Translations under genes and position numbers: made by a program
In this document: positions 1-6,404 of the stretch, piece after piece
Numbering within the stretch: position 1 is the stretch's first letter
Layout: every line of letters begins with the position of its first letter
Assembly: GCA_964580995.1 (NCBI GenBank)
Contig: CAZOMV010000114.1
Location: 1-17,230, forward strand
Length of the DNA stretch: 17,230 nucleotides
Origin: JAKJEP01 sp964580995
Lineage (GTDB): Bacteria; Planctomycetota; Phycisphaerae; Sedimentisphaerales; SM23-30
Direction of reading: 5' to 3'
Notes under the pieces: model-generated
Told to the model about the DNA's origin: nothing
Seen by the model: only the letters and a program-made list of their open reading frames with translations
The model's database searches: none

Positions 1-100
1 GCATCCGGGACAGGGCGGGCATGAGAATTGATACCAGAATGGCGATAATGGCAATGACCACCAATAGTTCTACCAGCGTAAATCCCTTCTTGGTTTGCAT
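1..100 (-). CDS. Prepilin-type N-terminal leader protein (pseudopilin-like), partial
   Basis: Only the first 33 codons are inside the window; the gene continues past the left edge. The translation starts MQTKKGFTLVELL and goes on through a hydrophobic segment ending ILMPALSRM. This is the class III signal of type IV pilins and type II secretion pseudopilins: a short basic leader, cleavage by prepilin peptidase between Gly and Phe, Glu at mature position 5, then a membrane helix. Planctomycetes carry many such proteins, often with a large unknown C-terminal part, so a true pilus role is not shown. ATG at 98-100 is preferred because GGGAG lies about 9 nt upstream; an in-frame ATG at 104-106 would have only 3 nt spacing. 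It lies 144 nt downstream of the LamG gene on the same strand, behind a strong hairpin. Confidence 0.85.
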   Translation of the reverse strand, partial: MQTKKGFTLVELLVVIAIIAILVSILMPALSRM

Positions 101-171
101 AGACATAGACTCCCTTCGTGTAATATAACACTTTTCCAGCATTACTTACTTTCGCAAAAACTTCTGATTCT

Positions 172-215
172 GCTCCCCCGAACCGGCCGGTTCAAAACCA
201 GCCGGTTCGGGAAGC
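172..215 (-). terminator. 44-nt long-stem hairpin between LamG gene and pilin-like gene
   Basis: Read on the minus strand the left arm is GCTTCCCGAACCGGCTGGTT, the loop TTG, and the right arm AACCGGCCGGTTCGGGGGAGC. This forms about 20 base pairs with two G-U wobbles and one bulged G. It starts 30 nt after the stop codon of the LamG gene. No T-run follows directly; the nearest (TTTTT) is about 13 nt further on. It may therefore be a terminator, an attenuator or an mRNA 3'-end stabiliser rather than a textbook intrinsic terminator. The rest of the 144-nt gap is A/T-rich and shows no gene. Confidence 0.55.
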
Positions 216-244
216 ACGGTCACTTACCTTTTGTTTGCGGAAAA

Positions 245-1699
245 TCAATCGCAGGCTTCGTCCTGCGGATTATTGCACTTGAGCCAGTCCTGGGCGATTA
301 CCGCGAAATCCTCCAGATTGACATAACAATCCCGGTTGAGGTCAGCCGATTGAAACGCCGAATCAGGCAAATCCTGGCAGCGCAGCGAATCCTCGCGGGT
401 AATGACGGCATAGACAGGAGTCGTTTCTGCTCCGTAGCTGGCGCCCATACCTACGACCAGATCGATGATCGTGCCGGGAACTACTTCCGTGCGAATGTCA
501 AACGCAATATCCGCCGTCGTCTGCGGGGTTTGGCTAAACAGCGTCACTCCGTCCTTAACGATCCAGGCTTCCACTGCCCCGGAGTCGCCGGCAGCAAAAG
601 AGCCGACTATCCCAACTATACTGGTAATCGGCGAGACCCAGCGAATCTTAACATATTCGTCCCCATCGGGAGTCGTGGGACCGGGATGAGCTGCCACGGC
701 ATTCGCCGGATTGCCCATCAAGAGTGCTCCTGTGTTGTTTTTCCAGATATTGGAACCGTAACCGCTGCGTATCCAGACGTCATTACCCGGACCATCCAGG
801 TAATGCGCATTATACAGCAGAAAATCACCGCTATCCAGCGGCTCAAAACCCATTCCCATACGCCAGGCCAGGCCGGATCCGGAAGGATTGGCATTACCCC
901 GGAAATCCCGCTGAAAGTCCCAGTCGGTCGTCGGATCCTGCGGATCCGGCCATACTTCATTGGGTTCGGGCGGGAAATCATTCGGATCATATTCGGCAAT
1001 GCTGTGGTCTCTGATGAATTCGATTTCAACCTGACGCAGGGCCGAGTTGAAGATACCGACCTCATCGATTTCTCCGACCCAATAGCCCGGTGTGTATTGT
1101 GCGTTGCCGCCGATCTGAACGCTGATATCGTTAACACCGATCGGGCCGCTGCCTGCTCCGGAACCAGGATCCCGAACTCCGTCTATATACAACGTTCGGC
1201 TGGTTCCGTCATAGACACAAGCTACATGGTGCCAGGTATTATCGAACGCCGGTATTTGGCCGTTGGTATTTACTTCATTCCCGCGGACTCCGAAAAACAT
1301 AGTATCGCTGCCGCCCACCCGGCAGGAACGCCAGCCGGACTCGTTGCCCTTGGAAAGCCACATCTGCCAATCAATACCGCCCACGGACCTTTGCGGCGCT
1401 TTAATCCAGGCGCAAAAGGTAATGGCTTGACTGATGTCGTATTTGCTGGGATCGCCGCAATCCACTTTCGAGGAACCATCAAAATTCAAGGCGTAGCTGC
1501 CTACTTTTCCGGCCACCCAGATAGGATTGCCAAGAAAACTGCCATCGGCAGAAGTGCCATAGCCGGATTGATCGAAGGCGGTTGTTCCATTGCCAGTTTC
1601 AAAATCATAGTAGCCTACCAACTCCGCCGAGGCCGGACTGGTAAGAAACAATGCCATCAGCAAGGTGGTTACAAATCCAAAAAACATTAACTTTCTCAT
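245..1699 (-). CDS. Secreted LamG-domain protein with dockerin-like C-terminus
   Basis: 484 aa. Residues 1-25 are a Sec signal peptide (basic MRK, hydrophobic core, cleavage after SPASA). Residues about 26-235 are a LamG/concanavalin A-like fold, with the usual start VGYYDFETGNGTTAFDQSGYG, the central motif WHHVACVYDGTSRTLYIDG and the end WVGEIDEVGIFNSAL; such domains bind glycans or act as structural modules. Residues about 245-440 form a probable beta-sandwich module (Trp-rich, with a VKIRWVSP stretch) that I recognise only as recurrent in exported planctomycete proteins. The last 32 residues carry one EF-hand-like loop DLNRDCYVNLED plus two cysteines, like one half of a dockerin. No catalytic residues were identified. 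AAGGAG lies 7 nt before the ATG. It is 70 nt downstream of a related LamG gene, so they may be co-transcribed. Function beyond surface or glycan binding is unknown. Confidence 0.85.
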   Translation of the reverse strand: MRKLMFFGFVTTLLMALFLTSPASAELVGYYDFETGNGTTAFDQSGYGTSADGSFLGNPIWVAGKVGSYALNFDGSSKVDCGDPSKYDISQAITFCAWIKAPQRSVGGIDWQMWLSKGNESGWRSCRVGGSDTMFFGVRGNEVNTNGQIPAFDNTWHHVACVYDGTSRTLYIDGVRDPGSGAGSGPIGVNDISVQIGGNAQYTPGYWVGEIDEVGIFNSALRQVEIEFIRDHSIAEYDPNDFPPEPNEVWPDPQDPTTDWDFQRDFRGNANPSGSGLAWRMGMGFEPLDSGDFLLYNAHYLDGPGNDVWIRSGYGSNIWKNNTGALLMGNPANAVAAHPGPTTPDGDEYVKIRWVSPITSIVGIVGSFAAGDSGAVEAWIVKDGVTLFSQTPQTTADIAFDIRTEVVPGTIIDLVVGMGASYGAETTPVYAVITREDSLRCQDLPDSAFQSADLNRDCYVNLEDFAVIAQDWLKCNNPQDEACD

Positions 1700-1769
1700 T
1701 TTATTTCTCCTTAGAATTCTAAATCTTTTTAAAGTTAAAATATGGATACGGTTAAACCTTCCATTTCCG

Positions 1770-3950
1770 TCAATTGCATCCTGCCGGGTCGTAACAGGTT
1801 AACCAGGAGCCGGCGAGAACGGCGATATCTTCCAGATTGACATAGCAATCCCGATTGATATCCCCATCGTAGTAAATCCCCACCTCTTCACAGGTCAGAT
1901 TCTGTTCGACGTTCAGGGTGAACTGGCCGATTACCTCCGGGGCGCCGTCCGGCCCGTCCAGGGGATGGCCCAGATCCTGAGCTGTCACCGCGTCTAGGTT
2001 ATAGACATCCGCAGAATAGACCGCAAAATCGGTCAGGGTCACCTTCATCTTCTTCACGGCATCCTGATAGATCAGGGTTCCTGCGCCGGGCGTTGCTTCA
2101 TACGGCCAGCCGACCGTAGAAGTAGCGGAATTGGCATAGAAGTTGGGATCACCGTCTCCCGGACCGGTCGCATCCATCTGGGCGAACACCGAGATGCCGG
2201 GCAGGCTGGCGTTCTGTTTGCCGTCAAAGAACAGGTTGGCGCCGTAGTAAGGCACATCCGTGCCGCTGCGGGCCACATGCCAGCTAAAGGTCCGCTGCTG
2301 GCCGGCTTGCAGGGGAATGTCAATCATCATATAGTACAGGTCATTGAACACCTGACTCTTCAGGGTATTCGGGTCCGTCAGAATGGCTCCTTCATAGATA
2401 GCGATATCCCAGGCGGCGTCCGGATAAAAGGTATTCCAGCGCTCGGAAGTATCCATGACACCGGTCGCGGAAGTCCGGCAAAGAGTTATCGCACTGAGAG
2501 TTACCGTGTCAGGATCGGCATAGGGATCCGTAGGCTCGGAGGTGTCAATCTGATATTTGTTCATCAGATAGGTGGTTTGGTCGGCATGTACTGTGGCGTC
2601 CACCCCGCGATATACCTTGATTTCCGCGATATCGCCCACCAGGAATTCCCGGCCGATATCCAGGGTACCAATCGATACGATCGGATTGGCATCATAGGTA
2701 GTGGTACCGAGGGTTTCACTTGCCAGTTCCCCATTGATATACAATTTCTTTTCCCCGTTGTTGTTGGCCGTACAACTCAACAGATAGTACCGGCCTTCTA
2801 CCAGGGGATCTGCCGCTGTCAGTGATCCAAAATAATTGGTGTAAAACGCCGCTTTGTTAAAATCGGCGGAACTTGCGCTGTTGGTGATCCCTAGCCCCAT
2901 ACCCGCAGAAGTCTGATTGCGGTTGGCAAAGAAGGTCCGGGCCAGACTGAGTTCATCAATACGGCCTACTGCATAAATACTATAGGCTGTGGCACTTAGT
3001 TTGCCGAAATTGGCATTGTTGGGATCCACAATCAATCCGTCGTTGCCATCGAACCGGATCACGTTGTGATTGCCGTTGGGAAATACTGCACTTTCCAGCG
3101 TGGGATCACTATAGGTCAGTTTGGCATTCAAGCCTTTACCGGATTGATCCTGCCAGGTCCCGACGACGCTGCCAATTTCTGCCGGTTGATTATTGGGATC
3201 CACAATCCCGGTATCCGCCTTCAGCCACAGCACGCATTCCGAGGGTACCGGCGTCGGATCCAGAAGCCCCGGCAGCAGCAGTTCATAAACTTCTTCCGGG
3301 GTCAAAGCATGATTATAAATTCGTACGTCGTCAATTTGTCCCTTCCAATGTCCAGCATATTCAGCACAACTCCCGATCAAAACATCGAAGGTATTGACAC
3401 CAATAGGCCCGGTTTTCGAATGAGAGGAAGGGTCCAAATTCCCATCTATATAGATGTTCATGTATGAACCATCATAGGTACATGCCACATGATGCCACTG
3501 ATCGTCAAAGACGGTTGTTTGGCCATATACATTCCCATCATTCTGGTAAACACCAAAGAACATAACCTTATTTGTGGCATACTGGCAGGAACGCCAACCG
3601 GAAGTGTTACCTTTGGCAAGCCACATCTGCCAGGGAATATTTGTTCCTGGCGATTTTAACCAGGCAGCCATGGTAATCTGGGAGGAAATATTAAATTTAA
3701 CATCCTTACCGCAGTTAATCCAAGAGGTTCCATCCAGAGAAACTGCCGAATCTCCCACTTTTCCTTCCACCCAGCTTACGCCGGCACCGACAAAGGTCCC
3801 ATCGGCCGCATTGCCGTAACCGGAACTGTCCCCGGCGGTGGTCCCGCTGCCTTCTTCAAAGGTATAATGGGCCACCAAATCCGCCAGTGTGTCCTGGGCC
3901 AAAAACACACTGAGACAAATTACCATTGCAAAAATAAATAACTTTCTCAT
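1770..3950 (-). CDS. Secreted double-LamG protein with dockerin-like C-terminus
   Basis: 726 aa from the ATG at 3948-3950. Signal peptide residues 1-23 (MRKLFIFAMV..., cleavage after TLA). LamG 1 spans about 24-226 (VAHYTFEEGSGTTAGDSSGYG, WHHVACTYDGSYMNIYIDG, GQIDDVRIYNHALTPEEV). A second LamG-like domain spans about 238-470 (CVLWLKADTGI, WQDQSGKGLNAKL, GDIAEIKVYRGV). Residues about 480-690 are an unrecognised module. The last 30 residues repeat the dockerin-like loop DINRDCYVNLED with a Cys pair. LamG 1 closely resembles that of the next gene downstream, pointing to an old duplication. An in-frame ATG 10 codons upstream (3978-3980) also has a good ribosome-binding site; the chosen start gives the better signal peptide and matches the paralogue. 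Probable role is exported glycan or surface binding; no enzyme signature was seen. Confidence 0.85.
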   Translation of the reverse strand: MRKLFIFAMVICLSVFLAQDTLADLVAHYTFEEGSGTTAGDSSGYGNAADGTFVGAGVSWVEGKVGDSAVSLDGTSWINCGKDVKFNISSQITMAAWLKSPGTNIPWQMWLAKGNTSGWRSCQYATNKVMFFGVYQNDGNVYGQTTVFDDQWHHVACTYDGSYMNIYIDGNLDPSSHSKTGPIGVNTFDVLIGSCAEYAGHWKGQIDDVRIYNHALTPEEVYELLLPGLLDPTPVPSECVLWLKADTGIVDPNNQPAEIGSVVGTWQDQSGKGLNAKLTYSDPTLESAVFPNGNHNVIRFDGNDGLIVDPNNANFGKLSATAYSIYAVGRIDELSLARTFFANRNQTSAGMGLGITNSASSADFNKAAFYTNYFGSLTAADPLVEGRYYLLSCTANNNGEKKLYINGELASETLGTTTYDANPIVSIGTLDIGREFLVGDIAEIKVYRGVDATVHADQTTYLMNKYQIDTSEPTDPYADPDTVTLSAITLCRTSATGVMDTSERWNTFYPDAAWDIAIYEGAILTDPNTLKSQVFNDLYYMMIDIPLQAGQQRTFSWHVARSGTDVPYYGANLFFDGKQNASLPGISVFAQMDATGPGDGDPNFYANSATSTVGWPYEATPGAGTLIYQDAVKKMKVTLTDFAVYSADVYNLDAVTAQDLGHPLDGPDGAPEVIGQFTLNVEQNLTCEEVGIYYDGDINRDCYVNLEDIAVLAGSWLTCYDPAGCN

Positions 3951-4027
3951 TTGTTTCTTCTCCTCAATAAAAATATTCATTTGTTTAACTCCTGTTCTGT
4001 ACCTGTTTTCTTATCACTATGGAACCA

Positions 4028-4042
4028 TTGGAAAAATTCCAA
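4028..4042. promoter_or_regulatory. 15-bp inverted repeat upstream of the double-LamG gene
   Basis: TTGGAA-AAA-TTCCAA is a perfect 6-bp inverted repeat about 50 nt before the first possible LamG start, in the gap between the GntR gene and the LamG gene. A shorter symmetric element, ATGGAACCAT, abuts it at 4019-4028. No clear -35/-10 pair was found in this gap. It could be an operator; the binding protein is unknown. Confidence 0.3.
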
Positions 4043-4071
4043 AATACGAAAATTCAACCTCCTTTCCTGAT

Positions 4072-4103
4072 TAAAACAGCAAGGGTCAGGAAAGATCCTT
4101 GCC
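4072..4103 (-). terminator. Intrinsic terminator of the GntR-type regulator gene
   Basis: On the minus strand, directly after the stop codon, GCAAGG pairs with CCTTGC across an inner A-C mismatch and two more pairs, leaving the loop TTTCCT. The right arm is followed by TGTTTT, and the left arm is preceded by AAAAAG, which can pair with that T-run. The opposite strand also ends in CTTTTT after the stem, so it may act in both directions. It separates the regulator from the LamG genes. Confidence 0.7.
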
Positions 4104-4109
4104 TTTTTC

Positions 4110-4889
4110 CTATGGTGCCGTCTCCTGATTTAATGTACTTTTTATGGTCTTCATTGCATCGTTGAGATGATCGATCATACACTGTTCGGCCGCCGTTCCA
4201 TTGCCGGATTTCACCGCCTCAAAAATATTTTTATGATGCCGCAAAAGCCGGTCAAAATCGCCGCCAGGTAGCCACCATTTGGGCGAAAAATACATACGAT
4301 GCATGACCATGCTGGTCATGTTCAGGATCCGGTTGCCGCATTCTTCCGCCAGAATCATATGAAACATCCGGTCATATTTCCGGAAATCCTGCAGATAGGG
4401 TAAAGCCGCATTTTCGACCATCTTTCCCAGTATGTCTTCCAGCTTGTACAAACCGGTCGCATGAATATTGGCCGCTGCCAGCCTGGCGATGGTTGGCTCG
4501 TTCAGCAATCGGGCCTGAATAACCAGCTCCGCATCGCCAACCTGACTCTGTTTTTCCAGCAAAGGGGCTATCAATCCCAGAGTGACCCCGGGATCGAACG
4601 TTTTCATGTACCAGCCCGCACCTCGCCGCGCCTGGATCAGCCCCAGGGACTGAAGTATCATCAGGGCCTCACGCAACGAACGATTGCCCACCTCAAATGA
4701 CTGGCTTAACTCCTTTTCAGTAGGCAACTTATCGCCGTCTTTCAAGTCGGATTCACAAATATATTCGATTAACGCCGCTACAATCCGATCCGCCATGCTG
4801 GGCATTTGGATGGGATTTATCTTCTGGATTTGAGGAACAACCTTTTCAACTCCAGGTTCCGACGATATGACTCGCAATTTCTCAATCAT
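4110..4889 (-). CDS. GntR-family transcriptional regulator, FadR/FCD subfamily
   Basis: 259 aa cytoplasmic DNA-binding protein. Residues about 33-96 form the GntR winged helix (DGDKLPTEKELSQSFEVGNR, then REALMILQSLGLIQARRGAGWYM). Residues about 105-248 are an all-helical FCD ligand domain. The residues that usually hold a metal and a carboxylate ligand are present: Asp173 and His177 (DRMFH), His218 or His219, and His241. Family members usually repress genes for sugar acids or organic acids until the acid binds. A 30-residue extension precedes the helix-turn-helix. AAAGG lies close before the ATG. The gene has its own promoter with palindromes over the predicted start of transcription, which suggests autoregulation, and its own terminator. 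Its targets could be itself, the LamG genes, or genes outside the window. Confidence 0.9.
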   Translation of the reverse strand: MIEKLRVISSEPGVEKVVPQIQKINPIQMPSMADRIVAALIEYICESDLKDGDKLPTEKELSQSFEVGNRSLREALMILQSLGLIQARRGAGWYMKTFDPGVTLGLIAPLLEKQSQVGDAELVIQARLLNEPTIARLAAANIHATGLYKLEDILGKMVENAALPYLQDFRKYDRMFHMILAEECGNRILNMTSMVMHRMYFSPKWWLPGGDFDRLLRHHKNIFEAVKSGNGTAAEQCMIDHLNDAMKTIKSTLNQETAP

Positions 4890-4907
4890 AATTGCCTTTC
4901 CAGAATT

Positions 4908-4923
4908 ATTTACATATGTAAAT
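4908..4923. promoter_or_regulatory. 16-bp perfect palindrome, candidate GntR operator 1
   Basis: ATTTACATATGTAAAT is perfectly palindromic over 16 bp. It lies in the leader of the GntR-type gene, about 13-28 nt downstream of the predicted start of transcription. Its core TTACATAT recurs 25 bp away in the second palindrome. A role as autoregulatory operator is inferred. Confidence 0.5.
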
Positions 4924-4929
4924 TAGAAC

Positions 4930-4944
4930 AGATATTACATATCT
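4930..4944. promoter_or_regulatory. 15-bp inverted repeat overlapping the -10 box, candidate GntR operator 2
   Basis: AGATAT-TAC-ATATCT is a perfect 6-bp inverted repeat that overlaps the last bases of the predicted -10 box and covers the predicted start of transcription. A protein bound here would block RNA polymerase. It shares TTACATAT with the palindrome at 4908-4923. Confidence 0.5.
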
Positions 4945-4971
4945 TATATTCCTTTATCGTTTTTTTTGCAA
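4943..4971 (-). promoter_or_regulatory. Sigma70-like promoter of the GntR-type gene
   Basis: On the minus strand TTGCAA (4971-4966, four of six matches to TTGACA) is separated by 17 nt from TATAAG (4948-4943, five of six matches to TATAAT). The predicted start is near 4936, giving a leader of about 47 nt. The spacing and A/T-rich surroundings support it. Confidence 0.6.
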
Positions 4972-5014
4972 GGAAAATTTATTATATTTTAGCAGAAAAA
5001 GTGTTCCCAGACCT

Positions 5015-5032
5015 TTTACCCCATAGGGTAAA
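5015..5032. repeat. Inverted repeat TTTACCC-CATA-GGGTAAA
   Basis: Perfect 7-bp arms with a 4-nt loop in the gap between hemL and the GntR-type gene. Neither strand has a T-run after it, so it is not a typical terminator. It lies about 45 bp upstream of the GntR -35 box. It could be a protein-binding site or the 3' hairpin of the heme operon mRNA. Confidence 0.4.
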
Positions 5033-5060
5033 TGCAACTCATATAGATGCTAAATGACTT

Positions 5061-5080
5061 ATATTTAAGTGTTTAAATAT
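5061..5080. repeat. A/T-only inverted repeat downstream of hemL
   Basis: ATATTTAA-GTGT-TTAAATAT has perfect 8-bp arms and begins 13 nt after the hemL stop codon on the minus strand. The stem has no G-C pairs and no clean T-run follows, so termination here would be weak. No other good terminator for the heme operon was found. Confidence 0.35.
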
Positions 5081-5093
5081 AGAAGGCGAAAAT

Positions 5094-6386
5094 TTATTGT
5101 GATAGCTTTTTTAAAATATCGCGATTTGCGGCTATTGTTTGCCTGATATCTTTCTTGTTATGGGCAGTGGAGAGAAAGAATGCCTCGAATTGGGATGGGG
5201 GGAGATAAATGCCCCGCTCAATCATGCCGTGGAAGTAACGGGCGAAGGACCGGGTATCGCATTTCATGGCGTCTTCGTAGTTCCGTACCGGCTGATCGGT
5301 GAAGTATAAGCAAGCCATGCTGCCCACCCGCTGATATTGCCAGGGCAGGGAGAGTTTTTTCAGATTCTCCCGGATCCCCCCTTCCAGCCGGCTGGAGAGT
5401 TCTTCCAATCGCGTGTAGGTCCCGGTGTGGAGCTGATTTAAGGTGGCCAAGCCCGCCGCTACGGCCAGCGGATTGCCCGACAAAGTTCCCGCCTGATAAA
5501 CCGGGCCGGAGGGGGCGAGCATTTCCATGATGTCTCTGCGGCCGCCAAAAGCACCGATTGGCATCCCGCCGCCGATAATCTTTCCCAGCGTCGTTAAATC
5601 GGGCTTGATGTCATACAATTGCTGTGCACCACCGGGGGCGATCCGAAAACCGGTCATCACCTCATCGAAAATGAGCAAAACACCGTGCTCCCGTGTTAGC
5701 TGGCGAAGGTTTGCCAAAAAATCCTTCGCAGGAGGGATCACCCCGATATTGCCGACTACCGGTTCGATAATCACGGCTGCGATTTGACCCGAATGGGCCT
5801 GCAATAAAGATTTTACCGAATCCATATCATTGAATGCGGCATTGAGCGTCAGTTCCGCTAAAGCGGCGGGCACCCCCGGACTGGTCGGCACCCCCAGCGT
5901 CGTCGCACCCGAGCCGGCCTTGACCAGAAAACTGTCCGCATGGCCATGATAACAGCCCGCAAATTTGATAATCCGGTCCCGTTTGGTATATGCCCGTGCC
6001 AGGCGGATGGCGGACATCGTGGCCTCCGTACCGGAATTCACCAGCCGTACCATTTCCATATTCGGAAAGAATTCGATAATCTTGCGGGCCAGTTCGATTT
6101 CACCGGTGGTTGCCGTTCCAAAACTGGTTCCCTTTCTGGCCGCCGCCTGAATCGCAGCGATCACGTCCCTCTGGGCATGTCCTAAAATACATGGACCCCA
6201 CGACCCCACACAATCAATGTATTTTTTTCCTTCCATATCCCACAGATAGGCGCCTTTGGCGTGATCTATGAATATTGGCGTGCCGCCCACCCCGCCAAAG
6301 GCCCGCACGGGGGAGTTCACCCCGCCGGGGATAATCGCCTGGGCTTCGGTCATAAGCTGCTGATGAATCGATTTTGTTTTGTCCAT
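5094..6386 (-). CDS. hemL: Glutamate-1-semialdehyde 2,1-aminomutase
   Basis: 430 aa, the usual length. A PLP enzyme that converts glutamate-1-semialdehyde to 5-aminolevulinate, the second step of the C5 route to all tetrapyrroles, in the cytoplasm. The start of the protein (AQAIIPGGVNSPVRAFGGVGG) is typical of the family. Other signatures are NSGTEATMSAIRLARAYT, the PLP-binding DEVMTGFR, and TTLGKIIGGGMPIGAFGG, in which Lys269 is the Schiff-base lysine (Lys265 in E. coli). AAGGA lies about 7 nt before the ATG. It follows the ahbAB stop by 18 nt, making it the last gene of the heme operon. No hemA, hemB, hemC or uroporphyrinogen-to-siroheme genes are in the window, so those steps must be encoded elsewhere. 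Confidence 0.97.
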   Translation of the reverse strand: MDKTKSIHQQLMTEAQAIIPGGVNSPVRAFGGVGGTPIFIDHAKGAYLWDMEGKKYIDCVGSWGPCILGHAQRDVIAAIQAAARKGTSFGTATTGEIELARKIIEFFPNMEMVRLVNSGTEATMSAIRLARAYTKRDRIIKFAGCYHGHADSFLVKAGSGATTLGVPTSPGVPAALAELTLNAAFNDMDSVKSLLQAHSGQIAAVIIEPVVGNIGVIPPAKDFLANLRQLTREHGVLLIFDEVMTGFRIAPGGAQQLYDIKPDLTTLGKIIGGGMPIGAFGGRRDIMEMLAPSGPVYQAGTLSGNPLAVAAGLATLNQLHTGTYTRLEELSSRLEGGIRENLKKLSLPWQYQRVGSMACLYFTDQPVRNYEDAMKCDTRSFARYFHGMIERGIYLPPSQFEAFFLSTAHNKKDIRQTIAANRDILKKLSQ

Positions 6387-6404
6387 CGATAGTTCCTTGA
6401 GGTA

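Noticed and set aside
122..127. TATATT preceded by TG as an extended -10 box for the pilin-like gene
   Set aside because: The predicted start of transcription would fall inside the ribosome-binding site and no -35 box is visible.
95..1690. 531-codon plus-strand open frame opposite the LamG gene
   Set aside because: Its translation has no recognisable domain and is rich in Arg and Ile as expected of an antisense frame; the minus-strand frame has a signal peptide, LamG motifs and a good ribosome-binding site.
1711..1722. 12-bp palindrome TTAGAATTCTAA before the shorter LamG gene
   Set aside because: It abuts the ribosome-binding site in A/T-rich DNA, where a short palindrome is easily explained by chance; no promoter is nearby.
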